Origin: Clostridium_AT radicumherbarum
GTDB lineage: Bacteria > Bacillota > Clostridia > Clostridiales > Clostridiaceae
Direction: 5' to 3'
Length of the DNA: 64,000 bases
Assembly (NCBI RefSeq): GCF_045310525.1
Contig: NZ_JBJHZY010000001.1
Location: 1,426,001-1,490,000, forward strand
The notes beneath the pieces were generated by a model, which had not been told where the DNA came from, searched no databases, and worked only from the letters and a program-made list of their open reading frames with translations. Numbering within the stretch: position 1 is the first letter of the stretch; each line of letters starts with the position of its first letter. Position numbers and translations under genes: made by a program. Positions 35,185 through 43,974 of the stretch are shown piece by piece.

Positions 35185-35946
35185 ATGAATAAATTTTTTG
35201 TGCAAAAGCAAAGTATTTCTAATAATAGGGCAATTATTGAAGGGGAAGACGTTAAACACATATATAAGGTGCTTAGACTAAATACTTTAGATAAAATAAG
35301 CATAAATGACTGTGAAGGTACAGAGTATTTAGGTGAAATATCTGAAATTACAAAGTCTAGAGTAGAAGTTAGGCTTTTAGATAAACTTCAAATAAACAAT
35401 GAAAGTCCATTAAATGTATACTTATTTCAGGGTCTGCCAAAGTCCAGCAAAATGGATCTTATAGTTCAAAAAAACACGGAGCTTGGCATTAAGGAAATCA
35501 CCCCTGTAATTACAGAGAGAGTAGTAGTTAAAAATGAGCTTGGTGAATTTAGGAAGGTAGACAGGTGGAATAGAATAGCCTTAGAAGCCTCAAAACAAAG
35601 TAAGAGAAGCCTAATACCAAAGATAAATACTCCTATTGAATTTAAGGATTTACTTATGGAGTTAAAGCTTATGGACTTAATATTAGTGCCCTATGAAAAT
35701 GAAGAAAATATAGGTCTTAAAAATATTAATTTTAAAGATAGAAAAAACATAAAAAACGCTGCAATAATTATTGGACCTGAAGGCGGCTTTGAGAATTCTG
35801 AAATAGAGTCCTTAAAGAATTTAGGAGCCCATATTATTACCTTAGGGCCAAGAATATTAAGGACAGAAACCGCTGGTTTTGTTTGTGTGTCTCAAGTAAT
35901 GTATGAGCTTTCGGATATGGGCGGGAATGAAGGAGATTTAATTTAA
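35185..35946 (+). CDS. rsmE: 16S rRNA (uracil-1498-N3)-methyltransferase
   Basis: 253 residues. A PUA-like N-terminus (EGEDVKHIYKVLRLNTLDKI) leads into the SPOUT knot domain, with QKNTELGIKEITPVITER, IIGPEGGFENSEIESLKNLG and LGPRILRTETAGF. The stop codon overlaps the start of mtaB by one base (TTTAATGA), indicating translational coupling. Confidence 0.96.
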   Translation: MNKFFVQKQSISNNRAIIEGEDVKHIYKVLRLNTLDKISINDCEGTEYLGEISEITKSRVEVRLLDKLQINNESPLNVYLFQGLPKSSKMDLIVQKNTELGIKEITPVITERVVVKNELGEFRKVDRWNRIALEASKQSKRSLIPKINTPIEFKDLLMELKLMDLILVPYENEENIGLKNINFKDRKNIKNAAIIIGPEGGFENSEIESLKNLGAHIITLGPRILRTETAGFVCVSQVMYELSDMGGNEGDLI

Positions 35947-37247
35947 TGAAGGTAGCATTTTCGACTTTGGGCTGCAGAGTGAATCAATATGAGTCTGAAG
36001 CCATGACAGAAAAATTTTTAAAAGAAGGCTATGAGGTTGTTGATTTTGACAACTTTTCAGATGTATATGTTATAAATACCTGTACAGTAACAAATATGGG
36101 GGATAAGAAGTCAAGACAGATGATAAGCAGGGCAAGAAGGCATAATGAAAATGCAATTATTGCTGTGGTTGGCTGTTATTCTCAAATTGCTCCTGATGAG
36201 GTATCTAAAATTGAAGGTGTAGATATTGTCCTTGGTACAAGGAATAAGGGGGATATTATTTATTGGGTAAACAGAGTTCGGGCGGAAAACAAACAGCTTG
36301 TTGAAGTTAATGATGTACTTAAAAATAAGGATTTTGAGGATCTTAATATAGAAGAATATCAAAACAGAACCAGGGCCTTTATTAAAATTCAAGATGGCTG
36401 CAACAGGTTCTGCTCTTACTGCCTAATTCCATTTGCAAGAGGTGCTGTGTGCAGCAAGCCACCTAAAAAGGTTATAGAAGAAGTGATAGAACTTTCGGAG
36501 CATGGCTTTAAAGAAGTAATTTTATCTGGCATACATACAGCCTCCTATGGCGCAGATTTTACTGAAAACTTTACTTTGGTAGACCTATTAGAAAAGGTAA
36601 ATGAGGTACCTGACATAGAGAGAATTAGAATTGGATCTATAGATCCAACCTTCTTTACTGATGAAGTTATTGAAAGAATAGTTAAACTTAAAAAATTATG
36701 CCCTCATTTTCATCTGTCGCTTCAAAGTGGCTGTGATGTCACTCTGCAAAGGATGAATAGACATTATACTTCACAGGACTATAGGAAGGTAGTAAATAAG
36801 CTTAGAGAAAAAATATCAGATGTATCTATTACAACAGATATTATTGTTGGCTTTCCAGGTGAAACAAATACAGAGTTTGAAGAAACCTATAATTTTTTGA
36901 AAGAAATAAAATTATCTAAGATGCATATATTTAAATTTAGTCCAAGAAAAGGAACAAAGGCTGCGGCCATGCCAAATCAAGTTGATGGAAGTGTAAAAGA
37001 GGAAAGAAGCAGTACCTTAATTTCTTTAAATATTGAATTAGAAACTGAATTCATGAGTAAATTTATAGGAAGAAAAATGAAAGTGCTTTATGAACAATGC
37101 TATAATAATGACAGTGAAAAATTTGAAGGCTATTCTCCAAATTATATAAAGATAATAGCTGAAAGTAAAGCCAATATCGAGGGCTTAATTCTAGAAACAC
37201 AATTCCAGGAAGTATGTAATGACCATGTAAAAGGAAGCTTAATTTAA
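35946..37247 (+). CDS. mtaB: tRNA t6A37 methylthiotransferase MtaB
   Basis: 433 residues. The UPF0004 domain has LGCRVNQYESEAM and the cluster cysteines in NTCTVTN and VVGCYSQ. The radical-SAM domain has CNRFCSYCLIPFARG. A C-terminal TRAM domain follows. The enzyme makes ms2t6A at position 37 of ANN-reading tRNAs. MtaB is distinguished from MiaB and RimO by the short N-terminus and CRVNQ signature. It overlaps rsmE by one base. Confidence 0.94.
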   Translation: MKVAFSTLGCRVNQYESEAMTEKFLKEGYEVVDFDNFSDVYVINTCTVTNMGDKKSRQMISRARRHNENAIIAVVGCYSQIAPDEVSKIEGVDIVLGTRNKGDIIYWVNRVRAENKQLVEVNDVLKNKDFEDLNIEEYQNRTRAFIKIQDGCNRFCSYCLIPFARGAVCSKPPKKVIEEVIELSEHGFKEVILSGIHTASYGADFTENFTLVDLLEKVNEVPDIERIRIGSIDPTFFTDEVIERIVKLKKLCPHFHLSLQSGCDVTLQRMNRHYTSQDYRKVVNKLREKISDVSITTDIIVGFPGETNTEFEETYNFLKEIKLSKMHIFKFSPRKGTKAAAMPNQVDGSVKEERSSTLISLNIELETEFMSKFIGRKMKVLYEQCYNNDSEKFEGYSPNYIKIIAESKANIEGLILETQFQEVCNDHVKGSLI

Positions 37248-37305
37248 TGCTTTTTTTATAAAGGAAGTCTATTTTAAATGCCTTAATATAAAGGAGGTGA
37301 TTTTT

Positions 37306-37650
37306 ATGGATAATTGTATATTTTGCAGTATAATAGCTGGTAAGATTCCCAGTGAAAAAGTCTTTGAAGATGAGAAGGTTTTAGCCTTCAAAGACATAAA
37401 TCCTGAAGCTCCCGTACATATTATTATTATACCTAAAAAGCATATAAACAGTATCAATGATTTGGAATATACTGATAATGAATTAATAGGTCATATTTAT
37501 AATGTGGCAAAGGAAATAGCTGCTGATTTAAAGATAAATGAAAGCGGTTATAGAGTGGTGACAAACTGTGGAATGGACGCTGGTCAATCCGTTTTACACC
37601 TGCATTTTCACCTTCTAGGTGGAAGAAGTTTAACCTGGCCTCCAGGTTAA
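37306..37650 (+). CDS. HIT-family nucleotide-binding hydrolase
   Basis: 114 residues from ATG 37306, preceded by AAGGAGGTG at good spacing (an in-frame ATG at 37297 overlaps this site). The N-terminal Zn-type residues DNCIFCSIIAGKIPS and the catalytic triad LHLHFHLLGG are present. HIT proteins of this group hydrolyse purine nucleoside phosphoramidates or dinucleotides. The gene precedes rpsU in many clostridia. Confidence 0.94.
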   Translation: MDNCIFCSIIAGKIPSEKVFEDEKVLAFKDINPEAPVHIIIIPKKHINSINDLEYTDNELIGHIYNVAKEIAADLKINESGYRVVTNCGMDAGQSVLHLHFHLLGGRSLTWPPG

Positions 37651-37680
37651 GGAAATGGGTAGTTTATTACAATGAAATTG

Positions 37681-37710
37681 TTGACAGTTAACAATTAAAT
37701 ATTGTATAAT
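37681..37710 (+). promoter_or_regulatory. Promoter of rpsU
   Basis: TTGACA (37681-37686) and TATAAT (37705-37710) with an 18-base spacer; both hexamers are perfect. The transcript has an 80-base leader. Confidence 0.85.
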
Positions 37711-37790
37711 AAAAAATGTGCTATTAAACCCATTAGGCGCTGCATTTAAATTTAAAAGTTATTTTGTGCTAGCGGAGGGAGGGATAAGAT

Positions 37791-37967
37791 ATGTCAGAAA
37801 TAAGAGTTGGAGAAAACGAAACATTGGATAGTGCGTTAAGAAGATTTAAGAGAAAATGCGCTAGAGCTGGGGTTCTTTCTGAAGTTAGAAAGAGAGAACA
37901 TTATGAAAAACCAAGCGTTAAAAGAAAGAAGAAATCTGAGGCTGCAAGAAAGAGAAAGTTTAAATAG
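37791..37967 (+). CDS. rpsU: 30S ribosomal protein S21
   Basis: 58 residues, too short for an ordinary gene filter but unmistakable: MSEIRVGENETLDSALRRFK, KCARAGVLSEVRKREHYEKP and a very basic tail KRKKKSEAARKRKFK. S21 joins the 30S platform near the anti-Shine-Dalgarno sequence. The ribosome binding site GGAGGGAGGG is strong. yqeY follows after 23 bases. Confidence 0.98.
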   Translation: MSEIRVGENETLDSALRRFKRKCARAGVLSEVRKREHYEKPSVKRKKKSEAARKRKFK

Positions 37968-37990
37968 AATTCCTGAAAGAAGGTACAATT

Positions 37991-38437
37991 ATGTCTCTTA
38001 AGGAAAGACTGCAAGATGATTGGAAGCAAGCTTTAAAAGCTAAAGATAAATTTAGAGCTGATACTATTAGTATGGCAAGAGCCGCTGTATTACAGGTTGA
38101 AAAAACTGATGCCGTAACTCTCGGTGATGAGGAAATTATTGGAGTTATTGCAAGAGAAGTAAAACAGAGACGAGAGGCTGTACTTGAGTTCGAAAAAGGG
38201 AAAAGACAAGATTTGGTTGATCAAACAAATAATGAAATCGAAATCTTGCTTAATTACCTTCCTCAGCAGTTAACAGAAGAAGAAATATTAGTTATGGTTC
38301 AAGATGCAGCTGTTGAAGTAGGTGCAAATAGCATAAAGGATATGGGTAAAGTTATGCAAGTGTTGACTCCTAAAGTAAAAGGAAGAGCCGACGGTAAGCT
38401 TGTAAGTCAACTTGTAAAAGAACATTTAAATAAATAA
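37991..38437 (+). CDS. yqeY: GatB/YqeY domain protein
   Basis: 148 residues, the normal size of stand-alone YqeY. Seen: SLKERLQDDWKQALKAKDKF at the start and DMGKVMQVLTPKVKGRADGK near the end, the helical tail shared with the GatB amidotransferase subunit. It probably binds tRNA or an amidotransferase; the function is not settled. The rpsU-yqeY pairing is conserved, and a terminator follows. Confidence 0.95.
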   Translation: MSLKERLQDDWKQALKAKDKFRADTISMARAAVLQVEKTDAVTLGDEEIIGVIAREVKQRREAVLEFEKGKRQDLVDQTNNEIEILLNYLPQQLTEEEILVMVQDAAVEVGANSIKDMGKVMQVLTPKVKGRADGKLVSQLVKEHLNK

Positions 38438-38447
38438 TAATGATTAT

Positions 38448-38475
38448 AAAAGGTTCAGTTTACTGAACCTTTTAT
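38448..38475 (+). terminator. Terminator after yqeY
   Basis: AAAAGGTTCAGT and ACTGAACCTTTT form a near-perfect stem with a 2-base loop, followed by ATTTATT. Confidence 0.88.
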
Positions 38476-38483
38476 TTATTTAT

Positions 38484-38583
38484 ATACAATGCAATAAAGT
38501 TCTTACATTAGCTATTTCATAAAATATCCAATCTTCAAGGATTTTTAGGACATAACTAATGAATTAGAACTTTTGCATTGTAT
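38484..38583 (+). repeat. 100-nt structured repeat, copy 2
   Basis: Same length, orientation and fold as copy 1 at 447-546. The 34-nt core (38517-38550) is identical. In the stem, pair 8/26 is A-T in copy 1 and G-C here, pair 28/6 is A-T versus G-C, and pair 30/4 is G-C versus T-A (positions counted within the 33-nt left and right arms). A few unpaired changes also exist. It begins 9 bases after the yqeY terminator and ends 72 bases before the yqfC start. Confidence 0.85.
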
Positions 38584-38655
38584 TTTTTAAAGCAGTCATT
38601 TATTAATTTTATTTTTCATAAATTTAGTAAGAAAGAATTATCTTGAGGTGAAGGT

Positions 38656-38940
38656 ATGGAAAGTAAAATCATAAAGACTAAAGAAATTATAGCTGAAAAA
38701 TTAGATTTTCCGAGAGACGTTGTTTTAGACATCCCTAAGATAACTATAATTGGAGATAATGAGATTACTATAGAAAATCATAAGGGAGTAGTAATTTTTG
38801 ATGAAGAGAAAATGAAAATTAATTCAAATGCCGGTTTAATAACTATTTACGGGAACAGCTTCAAAATATTGTTTATGGGGGGAAGCACATTGACTATAAG
38901 TGGAAAATTTAAGTCAATGATGTATGAAAATAATGTTTGA
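38656..38940 (+). CDS. yqfC: Sporulation protein YqfC
   Basis: 94 residues. IAEKLDFPRDVVLDIPKITI, ITIENHKGVVIFDEEKMKIN and the final LTISGKFKSMMYE are typical of the YqfC family, whose genes are expressed in the mother cell under sigma-E. It is preceded by GAGGTGAAGG and overlaps yqfD by 17 bases, the usual gene pair. Confidence 0.92.
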   Translation: MESKIIKTKEIIAEKLDFPRDVVLDIPKITIIGDNEITIENHKGVVIFDEEKMKINSNAGLITIYGNSFKILFMGGSTLTISGKFKSMMYENNV

Positions 38941-40072
38941 ACATTCAAGAATTAAAAGAGGTAGAGTAACAGTTGAAGCAGAGTCTCATAAACCGGAAAA
39001 GTTTGTTAATTTTCTTTGGAGAAGTGGTGTCCATATTAAGAATATACATAAAATAAGTATAACTACTATTATTTTGGACATTAACCTTAAGGATTTTAAC
39101 AAGGTGAAAGAAGCCGCCTTAAAGACTAATACTAATATTAGAATTCTTGAAAACAAGGGAATTTCTTTTTTTATTCTTAAATTAAAAAGAAGAATTGCAC
39201 TATTTTGCGGGATTTTTATCTTTGCAGGTCTTATATACTATCTTTCAGGATTTATATGGAAAATTGATATTAAAACAGAAGATAACTTAACTCCTTATGA
39301 AATAAGACAGCAATTAACTGCCTTTGGAATTGTGCCAGGAATAAGAAAAAGCAGTTTTAATGTTTATGAATTAGAAGACAAAATGATAAAAAATAATAAT
39401 AATATAATGTATTTAAAAACTTCAATAGAAGGTTCAAGACTTCTTGTAAGTGCTTATGAAAAAATACCACCACCAAGCACTATAGAAGATAATATTCCCT
39501 GTAATTTAGTAGCCAAAAAAGATGGTCAGATTATAAGGGTATTTACTTCTGCTGGAACCTCCATTGTAAAGCCTAATGAAATGGTGCGAAGCGGACAGCT
39601 CCTAGTAAAAGGTGAACAAGGAAAAGAAGGAAACGTATATAATGTTCATGCCAAAGGAGAAGTTTATGCCAAAACCTTTTATGATGCTTCAAAAGAGGTA
39701 GCCTTTAAGGGAGTAAAGAAGGTAAGGACAGGAAATAAAATTGAGAATTATTATATAGAAATCTTCGGTAAGAGAATTTATTTTAAAAATAGTTTAAATA
39801 AATTCAAAACCTATGATAAAATAGTAGAAAAAAGCAATATAATCAAAAGTGAAACATTTTATGAAACCGTAGAAACAAAATATATATTAGAGCCTAATGA
39901 AATAATTGACACTGCAGCAGCGCAGCTCTATGCAAAACTTACAGAAAGCTTTGATAAGTCTGTAAAGGTTTTGGACAAAAAGGTTATTTCGGAAGTTAAT
40001 GGAGACAACTACAAGGTTAGGGTGTTAATTACTGCAGAAGAAAATATTGCATTACCTGAAAAGCTTAAGTAA
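38924..40072 (+). CDS. yqfD: Sporulation protein YqfD
   Basis: 382 residues. The N-terminal domain (GRVTVEAESHKPEKFVNFLW) is followed by one membrane helix at ~90-112 (IALFCGIFIFAGLIYYLSGF) and a long extracytoplasmic part. The family is conserved in spore formers and linked to the SpoIIIA/SpoIVF environment, but its mechanism is unknown. Two in-frame ATGs (38924 and 38933) lie inside yqfC without their own site, so re-initiation from yqfC is likely. Confidence 0.92.
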   Translation: MKIMFEHSRIKRGRVTVEAESHKPEKFVNFLWRSGVHIKNIHKISITTIILDINLKDFNKVKEAALKTNTNIRILENKGISFFILKLKRRIALFCGIFIFAGLIYYLSGFIWKIDIKTEDNLTPYEIRQQLTAFGIVPGIRKSSFNVYELEDKMIKNNNNIMYLKTSIEGSRLLVSAYEKIPPPSTIEDNIPCNLVAKKDGQIIRVFTSAGTSIVKPNEMVRSGQLLVKGEQGKEGNVYNVHAKGEVYAKTFYDASKEVAFKGVKKVRTGNKIENYYIEIFGKRIYFKNSLNKFKTYDKIVEKSNIIKSETFYETVETKYILEPNEIIDTAAAQLYAKLTESFDKSVKVLDKKVISEVNGDNYKVRVLITAEENIALPEKLK

Positions 40073-40103
40073 GTATAGTTTTAATAACAAAAGGTGGGGT
40101 AAC

Positions 40104-42200
40104 ATGGGCACGTTTAATTTTAAGGGTTTTGTGCAGAGAAATAAGCTAAAGAATGTTTTAATATATGTTGTTACGTTTATTATAATTTATATACTTTTAA
40201 TAACATCCCTAATTACTAAAACTTATGACATTCAGGAAGGCAGCATTGCTAAATTTAGCATAAAGGCTCAAAGAACCACAGTTGATGAATTTAGTACCAA
40301 AGCTAAGAAAGATGAGGCCGTAAATCTAATTCCAGCACAATATAGTATAGATACAGGGGTTAAAGATACTGCTCTTAATATGGTATCCACCTTATTTTCT
40401 AAAGCAATACAATTAAAAGATGTAAATCTTCCAGATAAGGATAAAATTACGCAATTATCAAGTATATCCAATGCCTTGTTATCTGAGGAAGACTTTGGGA
40501 CATTAGTAAAAATGGATAAGGAAGGGCTTTCAAATCTTGAAAGCTTTCTTTTAAGTACACTTACAGATGTTTATAACTTCAGCATACAGTATAACCCGGA
40601 TGTAAGTGCTGAATTAAACAACGAAAACCTTAAAAGGGCACAGGATATGGTGCAGCTTAAATTCAACAGTTCAAATTTTCCTAAGGCTACAAGAGACTTA
40701 GGTACCAACATAGGAATAAAATTGGTTAAGCCAAACTCCTTTTATGATAAAAGTAAAACAGAAGAAATGAAAAATGAGGCAATAAATAAGACTGCTCCGG
40801 TAATTATTCAAAAGGATCAGATTATTGTTATGGAAGGAGAGCAGGTAACTAAGGAAAAATATGAGCTTTTGCAGAGCCTTGGATTATTAAATAGCAATAA
40901 TAAATCTGAATGGTATATCTATACTAGTTTAGGAATTATAATAATCCTGCTGCTTTTTATGGAGCATTTTTACATATATAAGTATCATAGAGATATTTAT
41001 AAGGATATAAAAAAATTGACTCTAATAAACTTAATCACAGTTATTTCCTTACTTCTTACTAAAAGCTTAACTATTGCATCCCCCTTTTTAATACCTTTAG
41101 CTTTTGCTCCTTTAATTATAAGTCTTTTAATAAATAACAGGATTTCTCTTACTATTAATATAATCAACGTAATATTTATAAGCGCTGCCACTAATTTCAA
41201 TATAGAAATTACCTTGCTTGCAATTGTAAATACCTTTGCAGGAGCATTGATTATTAATAAACAGTATCAAAGAAATGATATTGTGTATTCCTCTTTGTAT
41301 ATCTCCATAATCAATATAATAGCAACCTTTTCAATAGGTTTTTTATTAAGCAATAATTCCAAAGATGTTTTAACTCAAGCTGGATATTCTGCTATTGGAA
41401 GTGGTTTATCTGGAATCTTAACTATCGGGTTACTCCCATTTTTTGAAAGTTTCTTTGATATTGTTACAACTATTAAGCTGCTTGAATTATCAAATCCTAA
41501 TAATCATCTTTTAAAGAAGCTATTGATGGAAGCTCCTGGAACCTATCATCATAGTATTTTAGTAGCAAACTTAGCTGAACTTGCATGTGAAGAGGTTGGA
41601 GGTAATCCAGCTCTAGCAAGAGTTTCAGCTTATTACCATGATGTGGGTAAAATCAAGAGACCTTACTTTTTTAAAGAAAATCAAATGGCAATTGAGAATC
41701 CACATGATAAGATAACTCCAAATTTAAGTGCTCTTATAATTATTTCACATGTAAAGGATGGAATAGAGCTTGCTAAAGATTATAAATTGCCCCAAATAAT
41801 TCAAGATATTATTCTTCAGCATCACGGAACCTCCTTAGTAAAATATTTTTATGTAACAGCGAAAAATAATAGTGATAGCCCTGATGAAATAGTTGAGGAG
41901 GACTTTAGATATTCAGGACCAATTCCTCAAAGTAAGGAAGCAGGCATTGTTATGCTTGCTGATAGTATTGAAGCTGCTGTACGCTCAATAAATGAACCAA
42001 ACCAGGATAAGATTGAAGCTATGGTAAATAATATTGTTAAAAATATTTTATCAGAAGGTCAGCTTGATGAATGTGATCTTACCTTAAAGGATATAACTAA
42101 GATTAAGAAAACTTTTGTAAATAGCCTAAATGGAATCTACCACAAAAGAGTTGAGTATCCCGAAGACAAGTGGGCCCACAAAACTCAGGATAAAATTTAA
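40104..42200 (+). CDS. pgpH: 7TM-HD cyclic-di-AMP phosphodiesterase PgpH
   Basis: 698 residues from ATG 40104, after AAAAGGTGGGG; an in-frame ATG at 40047 lies inside yqfD. A membrane helix at ~20-40 and an extracellular domain (~45-270) precede seven closely spaced helices (~290-450). The cytoplasmic HD domain has APGTYHHSILVANLAELACE, SAYYHDVGKIKRP and ILQHHGTSLVKYF. Characterised PgpH proteins hydrolyse c-di-AMP. The yqfD-pgpH-ybeY order is conserved. Confidence 0.95.
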   Translation: MGTFNFKGFVQRNKLKNVLIYVVTFIIIYILLITSLITKTYDIQEGSIAKFSIKAQRTTVDEFSTKAKKDEAVNLIPAQYSIDTGVKDTALNMVSTLFSKAIQLKDVNLPDKDKITQLSSISNALLSEEDFGTLVKMDKEGLSNLESFLLSTLTDVYNFSIQYNPDVSAELNNENLKRAQDMVQLKFNSSNFPKATRDLGTNIGIKLVKPNSFYDKSKTEEMKNEAINKTAPVIIQKDQIIVMEGEQVTKEKYELLQSLGLLNSNNKSEWYIYTSLGIIIILLLFMEHFYIYKYHRDIYKDIKKLTLINLITVISLLLTKSLTIASPFLIPLAFAPLIISLLINNRISLTINIINVIFISAATNFNIEITLLAIVNTFAGALIINKQYQRNDIVYSSLYISIINIIATFSIGFLLSNNSKDVLTQAGYSAIGSGLSGILTIGLLPFFESFFDIVTTIKLLELSNPNNHLLKKLLMEAPGTYHHSILVANLAELACEEVGGNPALARVSAYYHDVGKIKRPYFFKENQMAIENPHDKITPNLSALIIISHVKDGIELAKDYKLPQIIQDIILQHHGTSLVKYFYVTAKNNSDSPDEIVEEDFRYSGPIPQSKEAGIVMLADSIEAAVRSINEPNQDKIEAMVNNIVKNILSEGQLDECDLTLKDITKIKKTFVNSLNGIYHKRVEYPEDKWAHKTQDKI

Positions 42201-42213
42201 AAGGAGTACTTTA

Positions 42214-42720
42214 ATGATTCTAATAGATAACAGACAAAGTAATATTATAATTAAAAAAGAAGAAGAAGAAATTTTAAAAGAAATAATAGACTATACCTTA
42301 AAAGAAGAGGGAGTTAACATTGAATACGAAGTAAGTGTTATTTTTGTTGATAATACTGCTATAAGGGAACTAAATTTAGAGTTTAGAAATATAGATAGAG
42401 AAACGGATGTACTATCTTTTCCAATGCTTGAGTATACTCCTAAAAAGGTTTTTAAGGATTTATACATAGATTACCACTTTACTGATGACTGCTACGATGA
42501 AGATAGACTTGTTTTAGGGGATATTGCACTATCTCTTGAAAAGGCAAAAAAGCAAAGCGAAGAATTTGGACATTCATTTATAAGGGAAGTTTGCTATCTA
42601 ACTATACATTCTCTTCTTCATCTCCTAGGTTATGATCATATTGAAGAGGATGATAAACTTAAAATGAGAATAAGGGAAGAAGAAATTTTAGGAAAGTTTA
42701 ATATTAAAAGGGATATATAA
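42214..42720 (+). CDS. ybeY: Endoribonuclease YbeY (rRNA maturation)
   Basis: 168 residues from ATG 42214, which follows AAAAGGAGTACTTTA; an earlier in-frame ATG at 42130 lies inside pgpH. The zinc motif HSLLHLLGYDH (H-x3-H-x5-H) and the preceding ETDVLSFPM and LGDIALSLEKAKKQ are diagnostic. YbeY takes part in 16S rRNA 3'-end processing and ribosome quality control. Confidence 0.96.
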   Translation: MILIDNRQSNIIIKKEEEEILKEIIDYTLKEEGVNIEYEVSVIFVDNTAIRELNLEFRNIDRETDVLSFPMLEYTPKKVFKDLYIDYHFTDDCYDEDRLVLGDIALSLEKAKKQSEEFGHSFIREVCYLTIHSLLHLLGYDHIEEDDKLKMRIREEEILGKFNIKRDI

Positions 42721-42755
42721 TAACTTACAGCCGTATATAATAAAGGGGATTTCTT

Positions 42756-43454
42756 ATGAAGATGAGAAAGCTTTTAGACAGCTTTAACTATGCAATAAAT
42801 GGAATAATACACGCAGTTAGAACTCAAAGAAATATGAGGATTCATATGATTGTGGCCTTATTAGTCTTAACTGCTTGTTTTTTTTATAATTTAACAAAAG
42901 TAGAATTTTTAGTACTTGCAATTACTATTACTATGGTAATAGTTGCTGAAATGTTTAATACAGCAATAGAATGCGCAATTGACTTAACTGCTAACTATTA
43001 TCATCCCTTGGCTAAAGTTGCGAAAAACACTGCAGCTGGGGCTGTTTTAATAAGCGCCATCAACGCTGTTGTTGTAGGTTATATTTTATTTTGGGATAGG
43101 ATAAGCTTTGCAGGACCTATTATAATTAAGAAAATTAAGCAGTCTGATCCTTATACCATATTTATTATTTTGCTGATTGTTTCAATATGCACTGTTGTGG
43201 TAAAGGCCATTTTTGGAGAAGGGACTCCATTAAGAGGAGGTATGCCAAGCGGCCATAGTGCAATTGCCTTTGCTTTAGCCACAACTATAGCTCTCTTATC
43301 AAAAGAATCTTTAGCAATACTTTTTAGTTATATATTAGCATTTATTGTTGCTCAAAGTAGAGTGGATTCTCACATCCATTCTATTTTAGAAGTATTTGCA
43401 GGAGCAATTTTTGGAACACTACTAACAATATTGCTTTTTAAGATCTTTGGTTAA
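42756..43454 (+). CDS. dgkA: Undecaprenol/diacylglycerol kinase fused to a PAP2 phosphatase
   Basis: 232 residues, about twice the length of DgkA. Residues ~1-120 are a DgkA-type integral membrane kinase (FNYAINGIIHAVRTQRNMR; VIVAEMFNTAIECAIDLT). Residues ~128-232 form a second membrane domain with the phosphatase-type GMPSGHSAIAFALA and the histidine segment SRVDSHIHSILE. The lysine-arginine C1 motif of PAP2 enzymes is not obvious. The fusion suggests kinase and phosphatase act on the same lipid pool, such as undecaprenol/undecaprenyl phosphate. Confidence 0.9.
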   Translation: MKMRKLLDSFNYAINGIIHAVRTQRNMRIHMIVALLVLTACFFYNLTKVEFLVLAITITMVIVAEMFNTAIECAIDLTANYYHPLAKVAKNTAAGAVLISAINAVVVGYILFWDRISFAGPIIIKKIKQSDPYTIFIILLIVSICTVVVKAIFGEGTPLRGGMPSGHSAIAFALATTIALLSKESLAILFSYILAFIVAQSRVDSHIHSILEVFAGAIFGTLLTILLFKIFG

Positions 43455-43548
43455 AAGTGTATTTATTATTGTATTAATAGCAATTAGTGCTATAATTTAT
43501 ATACAAGTTTTAGAATAATTTTCAAATTTAACTGGAGGGTTTAGGTTA

Positions 43549-43947
43549 ATGGATATTAAAGAATTAATTAGAAATGCCATAAAAGCTAGAGAGAACGCCT
43601 ACGTTCCTTATTCTAACTTTAAAGTTGGTGCTGCAATTCTAACTGAGGATGATAAAATATATAGTGGTTGTAATATTGAAAATGCTTCATTTGGAGCAAC
43701 AAATTGTGCTGAAAGAACTGCCATTTTTAAAGCAGTTTCTGAAGGTCATAATAAAATCAAAGCCATTGCAATTGTGGGAGATATAAAAGCATATACCTAT
43801 CCCTGCGGGATTTGCAGGCAGGTAATTAGTGAATTTGCAGATGCTGAAAGCACAGTAATACTAGCTAAAAATGAAAATGATTATATAACAAAAACTTTAG
43901 AAGAAGTTCTGCCAGGGGCCTTTACAAAAAAGGACTTAGATAAGTAG
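43549..43947 (+). CDS. cdd: Cytidine deaminase
   Basis: 132 residues, the normal tetrameric form. The catalytic glutamate is in CAERTAIF, and the zinc cysteines are in PCGICRQVISEF. YVPYSNFKVGAAI and GCNIENASFG are substrate-binding segments. It deaminates cytidine and deoxycytidine in pyrimidine salvage. The site CTGGAGGG precedes the start. The ybeY-dgkA-cdd-era order is common in Firmicutes. Confidence 0.97.
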   Translation: MDIKELIRNAIKARENAYVPYSNFKVGAAILTEDDKIYSGCNIENASFGATNCAERTAIFKAVSEGHNKIKAIAIVGDIKAYTYPCGICRQVISEFADAESTVILAKNENDYITKTLEEVLPGAFTKKDLDK

Positions 43948-43974
43948 AAATAAAGTTTTTAAAAGGAGTGCATT

